A DNA stretch of 64,000 nt from Castor canadensis. Its lineage: Eukaryota; Chordata; Mammalia; Rodentia; Castoridae. How positions within the stretch are numbered: position 1 is the stretch's first letter; every line of letters begins with the position of its first letter. Made by a program: the position numbers and the translations under genes. Shown here piece after piece: positions 1-10,710 of the stretch. The DNA is taken from the NCBI RefSeq assembly GCF_047511655.1, contig NC_133386.1, positions 170,769,146 to 170,833,145 on the forward strand. Direction: 5' to 3'. Below the pieces are notes generated by a model. That model saw only the letters and a list, made by a program, of their open reading frames with translations, did no database searches and had not been told where the DNA came from.

Positions 1-2775
1 GTTTGTCAAAGTTATGAGTAGAATATGTTAAATACCGATCTATGATAAACAAATTAGGCTTTGGTATTCAGATTTCACAGAAACACCATCCTCATCCTTT
101 TCTGCTAAACTCTGGAGATACTCAAACTAACTTTTGTAAACAAAGGAACCCCTCCAGTTTTACTAATTCAGGCTCCATTTCTCCTTTTCTTGATTCTACT
201 GACTCCACTGTCCCAGCAGTTAAACAAGGTGAAAGAATCTGGAGTGCGCACCAAACATGATTTTGATGCACATCAAGGTTGAAAACTACTATTCTGGAGG
301 CTGATTTTTATTGGCTTCAGTGACAGCTGAACCTCGGGCACTGGTATGTTTAAGAAGTGCCACAGGCTATGCTGATACACAGTGAAAGTGGAGAAGACTC
401 TGGAATCACCCTGGAATGGAAAGGACACCATGCAATCTCAGTTTCAAGCTATGCAACTGATACTACACCAAGAGCCCAATGGATTAATCTAATCCAACCC
501 AACACAGTTGAGTAAATATGTACCAGCACCCATCAGGGCTTGGCAATGAGCTAGACACTTGGCAAAGCTGGACTCTGTGGTACAGGAAAGAAGCTGCAGT
601 ATACTGGACATGACTATAGATAAAATTCAGTGGTATTCAACTCGATTTCCACAGAAATTTGTGGAGGAGTCATGTCACTTCAGTTTAACATTCCTGATCA
701 CTGCCTAAAGCATTTAAAATAAAATCTGTTCTCACCTTGGCTTACAAGGTCCTACATGATCTCACCTGCCTCACCTCAAGCCACTCAGCTTCTGAGTCAC
801 TTTCTACATCCAGCAACACCACCTTTTAGCTCTTCAGCAGCCTCTGAACACATTCCTCCCTCTGCCCAGGCTACACTACGTGGCTCTTCATCTATGGTAG
901 CCCCATCACTATGAATTGGGGGTCTAGGCCATTCCTTAGCAGAGCAATCTATTTCCTTCATAGCACTTAGCACCTTTTGTAATTATGCACTTGTCTTTCT
1001 ATCTTTCCCACTAGTTCTTTCCCACTAGTCTGTAAGCTCCATGAGAGGAACTTCATCTGTCTTAGTATTATATTCCTAACATTTATCAGGCTGGTACATA
1101 AAAGGGACTTAAGGAAAAAAATCTGTTGAATAAATGATGAATACAAAAATAAACAAGACAGTCCTTACGTTCTAGAAGTATACAACCTATCCAGCTTCAC
1201 CCATACATTCTGCAGAGAAAGGAAGAAGGTAGACAGTGGGGTCTTAAAGGAATTCTACCTTGCCACGTTAAGAAGAGGGAGCAAGGTATTCCAGGAAAGG
1301 TCAAGCGCTTAAGCCGCACAACAAAAAAATGCAAGTGCATGGTATGTTGGCAGAGGCGGATTTGGCTAGAGTGGACTGTGCAAATAAGATAGTGGAGGAG
1401 AAATGAGGCCTGAAAAGCCTTAGATAATAAGCCAGATGATAAGGGCCTTAACTGCTGCAGTTTAGGTTACAGTCTGTAAACAAGGGGTATCATAGGTTTT
1501 TAAGGAGAATGACAGCCAGATCTGTCTTGGGAAGATCACTCTGGCAGCAATCAAAGTGTGTGTTTGGGGGTGAGGGGAGGATCTAGATAAGTAAGAGATC
1601 ATAGAAACAGAATATTTCAGATGAAAACAGCTTAAGCTGAAACAGAGAAATACTTCTCTGCTTTAGTACAGCCTGAGTAGGTAGAACTATTTTCTAGAAA
1701 ACTTAAGTGTTAGGTAGAAGCAAGAAACTTTAAGTATTCCTCTGTTGTCATCACATAGGCCAATCAACAGCTTATCTGTAACTCCAAGAAATCTGTATTT
1801 CTAAATACAGATGTGTCCTAATAACACAGGACACAATCATCAAATGGCTAGAATCCAATAGCCAATCCAAAAAAACCAAAACGAATCTCGCCAGCCTGTC
1901 CCTAGAGGGTGATTTTGCCCCCTCTGCAAACATACATGGTGGCACAAGAAACACAGGGCCATGCTGTCAAGGATGTAAACAATCCTGCCACTGGGGGGGT
2001 CTCTGGTGGTTGGAAGGGAAGCAAGCAGTGCCATTTCTTCCACTATCCCAGACAGTCCCAATCTCTGAAAGAATTGGGCATTTAACTGCCTCTACCGGCA
2101 ACCGGTGTTTCTTTTCGGAACAGATGTTCCTAATGTGGGAAAACCAAGGTTTAAGGCAGTCACCTGTATCGCATCACCGGAAGTCAGTACCAAAACACAA
2201 AATCCAACATCCAGTCATAAAGGAGGAAGACTGGTAGTAAAACAATTCCCAAACACAGAAGCAAGACCGCGGACTCCGTCAGCGATCATGTCAGGTGTCA
2301 CATGTCAGATGTCAGGGGGGCGGGGCTGGGATCAAGGGTCGCCTGCCTCCTTTTCGCGTGTGTCTACCTGCCCACGCCGGTGCTGGACTCCGCAGCGCCG
2401 GAGCGTCAACAGGGACAGGGGCTATTCACAGCGTCCAGGGCTGGGCCGAGCCTGCGGGGCGCGGCGGGGGTCCGCGGGGCACCACGGGGGACACTACCTC
2501 CCTCCCTAGCATCTGGGCTTCGCCGAGGCCTGGGAGAGATGACACTCGTCCCTTAGGGCCTGGACCCTTAACAGAAAGAGGAGCTCTGGGTGGAGTCCAC
2601 CCAGTCCCGGTGTCCCCTTGCCCGGGGATGGCTCTGCAGGATAAGGACGGCCCTGGCGTCACCTTCGGGTGCCGCGGGGAGCCAGGGTCCAGTCGGAGGC
2701 CCCGGATTCCTTCTCTCCTGCCTGACCACCTCCTCTCCCGTGCTCCCACCCCTGCCATGCGCACCGCCCCATTAC
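1..2775 (-). other. FBXO3: FBXO3 intron 1 (partial)
   Basis: This is the sequence downstream of the exon 1 donor on the minus strand, where GTAATG follows the last exonic base at 2776. I looked for the next FBXO3 exon, whose product should begin with a cysteine pair and continue the F-box, and did not see it. Intron 1 is therefore at least 2.77 kb and runs off the left edge. It holds an L2 fragment and otherwise unassigned sequence. About 1360-1590 may be an old mammalian repeat that I cannot name. Confidence 0.8.
700..1145 (+). repeat. L2 LINE 3' fragment
   Basis: The text follows the L2 3' end in order: a 'caaggtcctacatgatct' stretch, a block rich in CTCC and CTGCC, 'tagcacttagcacctttt', 'ctgtaagctccatgagagg', and a terminal 'ttgaataaatgatgaat'. 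L2 ends in short tandem words instead of a poly(A) tail, and that is seen here. It is an old, diverged, non-coding copy inside FBXO3 intron 1. Confidence 0.75.
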
Positions 2776-2879
2776 TTGATTAGGTCCCGATAGTCCAAGA
2801 AGGATAAGATGAGGAGCAGGGGATCGGTGGGCAGCGACTCTAGGGTCATCAGCGCCGCCTCGGCCTCCATGGCCGCCAT
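2776..2879 (-). CDS. FBXO3: FBXO3 exon 1, F-box only protein 3 N-terminus
   Basis: This exon encodes the first 34 residues and two bases of codon 35 of FBXO3, a substrate-recognition subunit of SCF (SKP1-CUL1-F-box) ubiquitin ligases. The peptide starts MAAMEAEAAL and continues into the start of the F-box with TLESLPTDPLLLIL, SFLDY and RDLI, which matches the mammalian FBXO3 N-terminus. The exon ends ATC-AA, followed by the donor GTAATG. The partial codon AA would become Asn when joined to an exon starting with C or T, as expected for FBXO3. The start at 2879 lies in a GATGGCGGCC context inside a YY1 motif. A second in-frame ATG follows at 2870. The rest of the F-box and the ApaG domain are outside the window. 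The reading frame stays open upstream to another ATG at 3059, but that is probably beyond the transcript's 5' end. Confidence 0.93.
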
Positions 2880-2882
2880 CTT
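2872..2882 (-). promoter_or_regulatory. YY1 motif over the FBXO3 start codon
   Basis: On the minus strand the sequence reads AAGATGGCGGC, an exact YY1 consensus, and the initiator ATG is part of it. YY1 sites just downstream of transcription starts, overlapping the first ATG, are a known class in TATA-less CpG-island promoters. Occupancy is inferred, not shown. Confidence 0.7.
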
Positions 2883-2979
2883 GCCTGGCCCGGTGCAGCC
2901 TGGCCACGCCCCAGCCCCGCCCCCGCCGCCCGAACCGCTCCCCAGCCGCTTGCACAGGTTTGTTATGTAACCGCCTTCC

Positions 2980-3027
2980 GGCCCCGCCCACCGGAGGCCC
3001 CGCCCACGCGAGGCCCCGCCCACTCGC
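2980..3027. promoter_or_regulatory. Three tandem 16-bp GC-box units
   Basis: Three consecutive 16-bp units, each starting ggccccgccca, lie at 2980-2995, 2996-3011 and 3012-3027. They differ only in the last few bases. Each holds one Sp1/KLF-type GC box. They sit about 100-150 bp upstream of the FBXO3 start codon, where the core promoter should be. Tandem duplication of a GC-box unit is the simplest origin. Confidence 0.7.
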
Positions 3028-3420
3028 GGGCTGTGGGGCCGCGTGCAAGTGTCGGCCACCAGGTGCGCGCTGCGGTCTTGCCATGCTCCCGCCTGTCCAG
3101 ATCTGTTCTTGCATTCTCGCCCCTAAATCGCCCAAACCCTTGTCCGTCCTTGTTCTCGAGTCTTCGTCTCGGTACTCCAGACCTTCCTAGGCCAATTTCA
3201 CACCCGGTATCCTCAAAGCCTCTCCCCAAGTCTCACACTTAAACTCTTGGGAGACCTTAGCCCCCAAACCCATCGCTTCTCATCGTTTTCCAATCCAGGA
3301 ACCCCCCCCATCCCTCCCCCACTCCCTAGTCAGCCTCCTTGTCCCCACGTGTCCCTCACATACTGCAGGGCTGCTTTCATCTTCGTCCATCTACCGGGGG
3401 AAGCAACCAGAGGCCCTGGG

Positions 3421-4687
3421 GTAAGGCTCTTCTCCCCAGCTGGGAAATGATCTGATCGTCCGGGCATAATTTTACATACACACACACACTAAGCAAAACG
3501 TGTACATAGACTCAGTCTTGAGTGTCAGCTGCTGTTACTTAATTTGGTTACCATGGTTATTTTTTCAGCCTATTAGGGCAATGCAAAATGTGTAGTAAAT
3601 AGATTTTTATTTATTGGCTAAGGTTTAGATCCCGGAGGTTAAGTACCTGTAGTGTGAAGGGCTGAACTGAGACACGAAGATGGCTGTTCTTCAGCGTTGC
3701 TAAGATGGTAGTAAAGTGGAAATGGAAGAACTAAATTTTGTGAATGGTGGGCCAGGATATGCATAAAGGGGCTTAGGGAATCCAGACAGACCTGGATTTC
3801 ACACACCTATCATTTATTTTACTAGAAGTATGATGTTGGATTAGTTAATGATATCTAAATTCTGTGAGCCTGATCCTCATCTCTAAAATCTCCTACTGTA
3901 GATTAATGATAATAACCCTTTGTGTAAAGTGTCTGGCCAGATACCCAATAAATGTTAATTTCCCAAGCTTATGCATGAACAGGCACTAAGTTTTCCAACT
4001 ATTTCCATATCCTGGAGAGTTTCTCTTAATTACTTCGAAAAGTAGAAATGATCTCCACTGTCCTCCCAAATTCCTTTTTCTCAATTAATTATACCATTAA
4101 TGCAATCTCAGGGCATAGTGTGACATTCAACAAGTAGGAAGTTTAAATTCAAGTTGAAGACAGAATAGTCATTTTTATTTATAAAGCAACTATGCTAATT
4201 TAGGTAGATAATTGTATAAGGGTATTTAATCCTAATTTATGCCTATCTCTATTTCTCTCTCAGCTGGGCTACTTGTTTTAAATTCAATGGCTGGTAGAGG
4301 TTTCAGATACACTGAGATTACTTGTGCTGCCCATTGTACTTGGGCTTGGTCTAAGCTATGACCTAATGCAGAAGACCAAAAGCATGAGCTGTTGGCTTAC
4401 GGGGGGCCTCTTGGCAAGAAGTTGGTCTTATGGAAAAGCATGGCTCACAGATGAAATCACTTGCTTCTGCAAATCCCACATCATGCCACTGCCAAACTTA
4501 ACATGCTGAATAATTGGCTAGACCTCAGGTGCTATTTTCAGCTGCAGAACATTCTACCCCATGATGGATGGAAGAAAACATCCACATAGTATGCCCATTA
4601 AGATGTTCTAAGAAATAAATACCAAGATAGGACCCCTCCTGAAAATACGTGCCTATTTCACAAAAGCCAATTTAGTATAGTAAACAC

Positions 4688-4689
<2 letters not shown>
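3421..4689. other. Non-coding, with a MIR-like segment
   Basis: I see no exon here. About 3845-3965 resembles a plus-strand MIR (tctgtgagcctgatcctcatct, a purine-rich middle, then gtgtctggccagatacccaataaa). The remainder is AT-rich unique sequence. Confidence 0.5.

Positions 4690-4729
<40 letters not shown>
4690..4729. repeat. (TA)n microsatellite
   Basis: About 20 uninterrupted TA dinucleotides, followed by a short CA/TGCA end. Confidence 0.95.
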
Positions 4730-4733
<4 letters not shown>

Positions 4734-5084
4734 GCATCTATATTTCTGAGTTGTTTCATTTACATTAATTGCATACACTTTTGCTGTGGACTTACTAGGC
4801 CAAAAGTTACAAATGTTTTTAGTGTTTTACATATTTCTATATGACTTCCAAAATACCCACAGACAAAACATGGAGTTCCAGATGTAGATGTAGTACAGAC
4901 CCCATTCTCTAACCAAATGTAGTAAAATCAGAAGTAATAAATATGTAATCCAAAAAGTCCAAGCATTTGATCTCAAAAAACAAAAACATCCTTTTAACTC
5001 TTTGGTCAAAGAATAAATGAAAAAATTATTTGATGGTATGTGATGAGAATGGCATATAATAAACTATGCTTAAGGCCAATTTAA

Positions 5085-5135
5085 CCAAGCCTTGTATGCA
5101 CATATGAATAATAAAATAATAATAATAATAATAAA
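5085..5135 (+). mobile_element. 51-bp L1 3'-end insertion
   Basis: The insert is only ccaagccttgtatgcacat, atgaataataaaa and an (AAT)n tail, which is the extreme 3' end shared by the younger L1 copies in this window. It is flanked by the perfect 13-bp target-site duplication aaggccaatttaa at 5072-5084 and 5136-5148. It is therefore an extremely 5'-truncated product of target-primed reverse transcription with a microsatellite grown in its tail. Confidence 0.88.
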
Positions 5136-5160
5136 AAGGCCAATTTAAAACCTTAAATAT

Positions 5161-5371
5161 GCTGGGCACCCATGGCTCACACCTGTAATCCTAGCTACTC
5201 AGGAGGCAGAGATCAGGAGAATCATGGTTCAAAGCCAGCCCAGGCAAATAGTTCGTGAGACCCTATCTTGAAAAACCCTTCACAAAAATAGGGCTGGTAG
5301 AATGGCTCAAGGTGAAGGTCAAGTGTTCAAGCCCCTGTACCAAAATAAAGTTAAAAAAAAGTAAATAAGAT
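5161..5371 (+). mobile_element. Dimeric B1-ID type SINE
   Basis: The left part is a 7SL/B1-like monomer (gctgggcacccatggctcac ... ctgtaatcctagctactcag). The right part is an ID-like tRNA unit (gggctggtagaatggctcaa ... gttcaagcccctgtaccaaa) with Pol III A- and B-box-like words. A perfect 14-bp duplication aaaaccttaaatat flanks it at 5147-5160 and 5372-5385. It landed immediately beside the 51-bp L1 insertion, and their duplications overlap by two bases. Confidence 0.88.
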
Positions 5372-5385
5372 AAAACCTTAAATAT

Positions 5386-7202
5386 GTTCTATATTAAAGT
5401 TAAAATACATAAAGCATTTCATTCAAGTTAAAACAAATGACTTAGGAGAAGTAAGATACAGATAGATTACAGCAAAAGCAGAATGGAAGGAATCGGGGCT
5501 AGGAAATAGTGGAATTGACTGGCAGGGTCAAATTCTTGCTCTGTGTATGCATTTGTATGTGTGTGCACACACATGGGCATATTTGTGCATGTGTGCATTT
5601 GCATTTGGGCAAAGGAACAGGAAACACATGGAACCACTCCACATTTGCTAACTTTTCAGCAGACAAGAGAAACTTGAACCTGACTTTCACAGTGGAATTA
5701 ACTGGGATAAATTAGGGTAATATCATTGCCAATAGAATGTCATGAAAGCACAAAGGTGGAAGTGATTAATTTAGTGGTGGGCGGTCAGAGAAGGAAAGCG
5801 TTGCACAGAATCTGACAGCAGAGTTGAGTGTTGCAGGATGGGGGGCAGATTTGCCAAGTAAAATGCTTGTAGAGAGCAAAATGTAGGTGGTGTGGTGACA
5901 GTGGGAGAATTGCTGTCAAGGTGCTAGAATTTTTTTCCCCATGTCTAATCAGTTCTAGACATCCATGGGACTATTAATTATATAGCCTTATCAATTTTAA
6001 TAGGATTCTTTCTCTTGAGGTGGAATCCTTTTGGTTCAAGTAATCTATTTTGAAAGCTTCTTGATATTACTAGTAATTATAGCAGAAAATAACATTCTAT
6101 AAGTTAAATGCTATTTTATTATCTATAATTAGTTGATGTTGATAACATGCAAAGATATATTCAGTACCTACTTTATCCTATGGCAAGAATATGTTCCATG
6201 GATTCAAATGTGGATGAAGAATGGAGAGTTCATAAAAACAAACAGAAATATTTTAATTTTAAATCTTAGGATTTTATCTGTTGGCTATACCTTGACTAAG
6301 TTATACTGTTTTATACATATATATAATAACAGGAATGATGTACATAGACCTTCTTTTTCACTTAAAAGTTACGTCTTTAAATTCACTTTGTTGTTAATAA
6401 CTGTTTCAAAGACCAAACCTCAAAATTCAGTATTTCTATTTGGAATAAAATTCAGTATTTCTATTTGGAATAAAAAAGAAACAATGTTATCTTTTCACTG
6501 TGTTCATGCACACATATGTGCATGTGTCTGTATATAAACATAGAAAAAAGTGTAGAAGCCATAAACAGGTAGCTAGTAACATGGGTTACTTGAGGATGGG
6601 GAGGGGGAGGTTGTAGAAAAGGTGAGGAAAATTAGAGGGAATGAAGAATACAAATGTGTACATTTGTATTATTTTGTTATGATGATAATGGTAGTTTTAC
6701 AATTTTGGAAGGAGGTATGAAGGTTTAAAAGCACAAGAGTGTTATGGTGTAAGAGGGCTGTATTTTCTGGGTTTGATGGAGTCCTTTGAGGCCAGCATTG
6801 TCACAGGGCTACTCCAGAATGCACCGGTTATGCTGAGTCCTCAGGGTCAAGCTTGCTGAAAGGCTGAACTTCAACACCATACTGGCCATTTTCTTTTTTA
6901 ATGGACCAGCAGTGGGTTCTGCCTACCAGGAAGTTGAGGGGTCTAGAATGTAATCCTACCTACCAGGGACTCGATGACCCATGACCTTGGGAAAAATCAC
7001 TTGTTTCTCTGGCTTCAGTTTCTTCCCTTACAAAAAGAAGGTCATGGAAATCCTCTGCAGTTCTAATTATAAGCTGTAGTCTATCCCAGAAGGTCTAATT
7101 TAGGGCCTCCAGATGATTTCTCAATAATACTTAGTAACTTAACTTCATAGCTGTTGTTGACTCATTTTTGTGATCCCCACAACTCTCATGAAGTATTATT
7201 CA
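5386..7202. other. Non-coding, mostly unique sequence
   Basis: There is no gene-like coding segment. About 6930-7060 resembles a plus-strand MIR (tgacccatgaccttgggaaaaatcactt ... cttcagtttcttccct, quoted in parts). Elsewhere the DNA is AT-rich, with a short GT/CA-rich patch near 5550-5600. Confidence 0.5.
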
Positions 7203-7217
7203 CATAGCAAGTATTTA

Positions 7218-7777
7218 TTTATTTATTTATTTTTGCATGACAGTCTTTACTTTTAAAATGACTATCGGTACACCAAATAACATATAGCAAGTTCTTAGTA
7301 CTATCATTTAGTAATTTTGATTAAGATAAGCTAACAGCAGCCCAAATAAGTATACTAGCATTCATTGTTCTGACACTTAGCCAAAATGAACTACTTTAAG
7401 GCTGGCTGCTGCTGAGTACAAGTTACAGACAACTGTTTACTACTTTTTCATAAAGTCCCTAACCTTTAAGAAAGTATAAGGGAAAAAATTATTTAATCCT
7501 TTTCTTTCTTCAAATAATTCTTTTTTCTTTTTTCTTTTTTTTTGTTCCTATAAGATCTAAAAAAGAAAAGAAAAATCCACATTGACTCATGTTGCCTGAG
7601 CTAAAAAGCATAAGAAAACAAACAACATATCTCATTAAATCTCTAAGAAATATGAGGTAAAAAGGTGAAACTTTTGGGTAAGAACCAAGTTTGTACAAAG
7701 AAGCTATCCTGCAAAAAGTAAAGGGACCTACTATAGCATACAGAAATAATTTAATGCCTTTCCTAAGAACAAAACAG
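7218..7777 (-). pseudogene. Antisense retrocopy of an unidentified 3' transcript end
   Basis: The perfect 15-bp repeat catagcaagtattta flanks this block at 7203-7217 and 7778-7792. On the minus strand the block ends in AAAAATAAATAAATAAA, a degenerate poly(A) tail. These are the marks of an L1-mobilised RNA. The body is AT-rich and resembles a 3'UTR. An open stretch of about 100 codons at its 5' end, running into a poly-lysine-like tract, does not match a protein I recognise. The parent transcript is unknown. A 5'-truncated retrocopy is the best reading. Confidence 0.65.
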
Positions 7778-7792
7778 CATAGCAAGTATTTA

Positions 7793-8450
7793 AAAGCGTA
7801 AGAGTTGCACAGGAAACTACTAAACAAATTAAGAAGACAAGATGCTTCTAGTCTCATTAGGTGGAAAATAAGTGTATCCATCAAACTGAACTTTGAATGA
7901 AATTGCAAAAAAAGAATAAAGGCTCTATGAATTCTATAGAGCTAAAGAAACAATTATAATATTCTGTGGTAATTTCTTGAATAAACATCCCTGGGTAGCA
8001 TCAGGGAGCAAAGATTGTACTTGTGGATATCAGAGCAATTCCATAAGAGGAAAGGAGAAAAAAAAAGTGGGGCTTGACACCTGCTTAATATTAATAGCAG
8101 AAATAAATTATGTAGCACTTTGCTTCTCTCAATGGAAATAAGAACCAGCTCTGATCATAGTACCCAGTCCTCTTAGAAAAAAGTTAAGAGTAGCTCCCCA
8201 CACCCATTAGATGTGATAGTAAGCTGAGTCTCAGAGACCCAGAGACACACCTGAAGACACAAACTAAGGAGGCACTGTGGTTGGAAATAAAACATGGGTC
8301 CACTGGCACAACACCTTCTCCTTCTACTCTACCATGCTACCTGAAGCAAACAAGGTGAAACCAAGTCCTGGGAGAGATCCACACTCCTTGGGGAAAAGAG
8401 GCAGTATATTTGGTTTGTGAAACAAAAATCGATAGGGCTATCAATCTATA
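7793..8450. other. Non-coding, with a MIR-like segment
   Basis: No coding exon is recognised. About 8215-8330 has the layout of an antisense MIR (ctgagtctcagagacccaga ... aaataaaacatgggtccact). The rest is unassigned. Confidence 0.4.
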
Positions 8451-8495
8451 GGGTTAGAGGCATGGCTCAAGTGGAAGAGTGCCTCCTTAGCAGGC
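8451..8495 (+). mobile_element. ID-like SINE fragment
   Basis: The words gttagaggcatggctcaagtg and gcctccttagcaggc match the 5' half of the tRNA-like unit seen in other SINEs of this window. The B-box half is missing. Confidence 0.55.
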
Positions 8496-8556
8496 AATAT
8501 ATATACACGTATAGTCAGAAAGGCAAAGGACCTAGAATAGCCTAGCCTAAATGATC

Positions 8557-8881
8557 TTTTTTTTTTTTCCCCTCTTTTTGGCTGTACTGACGTTTGAACT
8601 CAGGGCACTTTACCAGCCCTTTTTAATGATGGATATTTTTTTTTCTCTCATTGTCCAGAATAACTATCCGAAATTACATCAGAGGGGTCTGACTTTATTG
8701 ATAAAAAATGAGAAATTTCCAGCAAGTTGATTGTTACAGTTGTATTAGTTGTTATATGTTGGGTATTTTCAAGATAAGGTCTCTCGAACTATTTGCCAGG
8801 GCTGGCTTTGAACCGTGATCCTCCTGCTCTCTGCCTCCAGAGTACTTAGGATTACAGGTGTGAGCCATTGGCACCCAGCCC
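8557..8881 (-). mobile_element. Dimeric SINE, antisense, split by about 130 bp
   Basis: About 8557-8620 is an antisense ID-like unit with a poly(T) start and 'tttgaactcagggcac'. About 8756-8881 is the antisense B1-like monomer (ttcaagataaggtctctcga ... gattacaggtgtgagccatt). In other copies the two parts are adjacent. Here about 130 bp of unrelated AT-rich DNA separates them, which suggests a later insertion or rearrangement. Confidence 0.65.
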
Positions 8882-8963
8882 AAACAATCTTCAAAGGGAA
8901 AAATTTTGGAGGACTATCAATTTCAAGACTTCCTAAAAACTACAGATACCAAGACAACATGAT

Positions 8964-9485
8964 TGTCTAGTAGAGAGAAGACAGATTTTTTTTATGCTTC
9001 CTCAATTAACTTCAGGTATTAAGGTATAATTTACATACAGTAGTATTATGTCCTCATTTCAATCAACTTTAATAAGTATGTAAATCTGTGTGACCCTTAT
9101 TCCAAATATTCCCCATTTTCATCATCCTGAGTCAGGTTCTTTGCTGTCACTCCTTTCTCATCCCCAGTCCCAAGTACCTGCTGATTTGCTATGTCACTAT
9201 AGCTAGGTTTTGCCTGTTCTGGAACTTCCTATGGGTGAACACAAACAGTGTATAGACTTTCACATCTGGCGTGTTCAGTGGTAAAGTACTGACAACAGCA
9301 TTGAGAATGAAAGAGGGATATGTCTAGTAGAGAGAAGATAGATTTTTTATGCTTCCTCGATTAACTTCAGGTATTAAGGTATAATTTACATACAGTAGTA
9401 TTATGTCCTCATTTCAATCAACTTTAATAAGTATGTAAATCTGTGTGATCCTTATTACAAATATTCCTCATTTTCATCATCCTGA
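8964..9485 (+). repeat. Old L1 3'UTR segment with a 165-bp direct duplication
   Basis: The text around 'ggtattaaggtataatttac' and the following 'cactcctttctcatccccag' and 'ttgcctgttctggaacttc' resemble the 3'UTR of old mammalian L1 elements. About 165 bp beginning tgtctagtagagagaaga occurs twice, at 8964-9130 and 9321-9485, with only a few differences. The 190-bp spacer between copies continues the L1-like sequence. Confidence 0.7.
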
Positions 9486-9880
9486 TCATCCAGTATCACT
9501 GCTGAAATTCAACACTGCACTGAAGGATGTAGTAGGTGAAGGAAAATTCCTAAGGATCAAAGAAAAAACTTAGGATATTGAGTATTTTAAACTTCTGACT
9601 ATGAAAGTCTGCATACAAAATTATAGTTCTATATATGAACCACAAAGTTAGAAAATGGAAAATGTACTATAACAATGAGAAATAGAAAGTACCTGGAAAA
9701 TAAGTCAAAAATATATGCAAGATTTCAGAAAATTTTGTAAATTTAGAAGACACTAATGAAGCTTAAATAAATGGATAGATATTACTTTGTTAATTACAAA
9801 TAAGTAGATTTGAGGACTTACCACCCAAATATAATCATAAATTAATCTGAATATCCAGTGATTAAAAATTACAAATCTCA
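9486..9880. other. Non-coding AT-rich sequence
   Basis: No ORF of note, no recognisable RNA gene and no clear repeat family. Confidence 0.4.
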
Positions 9881-9953
9881 TTGGGCTTGGTGGTACATCC
9901 CTGTAATCCCAGCACTCAGGAGATAGGCAGGAAGATCTCAAGGCCAGCCTAGG
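9880..9953 (+). mobile_element. B1-like monomer fragment
   Basis: The words ttgggcttggtggtacatcc, ctgtaatcccagcactcagg and aggccagcctaggc follow the 5' half of a 7SL/B1-type SINE. The element stops at the pyrimidine tract that begins the next, antisense SINE. Confidence 0.75.
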
Positions 9954-10062
9954 CTTTTCTTTTTCTTTTTCTTTTTCTTTTTTTGGTGATACTGGGGTTT
10001 CAACTCAGCCTCACACTCACTATGCAAGTGCTCTACCACTTGAGCCACTCTACCAGCCCACA
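9954..10062 (-). mobile_element. ID-like tRNA SINE, antisense
   Basis: A CTTTTT-rich tail complement is followed by gatactggggtttcaactca and ctaccacttgagccactcta. This is the reverse complement of the tRNA-derived unit with its B box and A box. Confidence 0.8.
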
Positions 10063-10710
10063 AGAATTCTTCTTAAAACATTAAAAACAAATCCCAACAG
10101 ATATTTTAGTAAAACTTAGCAAGTTTGTTTGCCTAATCATATGGGAAAGCAAAGGCCAAAAATACTCTTGATGAAAAAGAATAAGGCATGGGAAATTGCC
10201 TACTTGCAATAAGCCTACAGAAATTAATCCAGGGTAGTATTGTGATTAGGGACAAAAACCAACCCAAACTAAGAGAGCTCAGATGAGCACTAGGATGTCA
10301 TGTTATATGGCAAAGTTAATGGAGGAGAAGTTGAATTTTTTAGTAAGTGGTTCTGGGATCACATGAATAAAATGATATAGAAGAGGACAAAAATATTTAA
10401 GATACATATAAAAAGCAGAAAAAGGGCAGGTATAAATCATACTGTATTACTAAGCACATAAGTATAACTATATTATTAAACACTCCAGTTAAAAGTCAGA
10501 TATTGGCAGAGTGAACCAAACAAACAGAAAACTAAAGGAAAATAAACCCCTCAAACATGATCTAATTATGAAGATGGCACTTCAGATTCAAATAAATAGG
10601 TAGGCTGAAGGTGCAAGCATGGAAAAGAGATGCCATGCAAAAAATAACTAAGTAAGAAAGATCTGGAGTGACTATGCTAATAAGAGACAAAATGATATAA
10701 GAATTGCTAC

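Larger units (their letters stand above)
2280..3420. promoter_or_regulatory. FBXO3: CpG-island promoter of FBXO3
   Basis: This is the only long GC- and CpG-rich block in the window and it is centred on FBXO3 exon 1. I see no TATA box at a plausible distance from the start codon. GC boxes (ccgccc and its complement) cluster at about 2905-3025, just upstream of the coding start on the minus strand. CpG-rich sequence continues on the plus-strand side to about 3400, so divergent transcription from the island is possible. No convincing plus-strand exon is visible. Transcription start sites cannot be fixed from sequence and probably lie at about 2890-2960. Confidence 0.85.

Noticed and set aside
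1-2700. FBXO3 exon 2
   Set aside because: I found no minus-strand segment encoding the expected continuation of the F-box with an AG acceptor.
2295-2783. 162-codon plus-strand ORF in the CpG island
   Set aside because: GC-rich islands are poor in stop codons, so long frames arise by chance. The peptide is Pro/Gly/Arg-rich with no domain, and several frames overlap.
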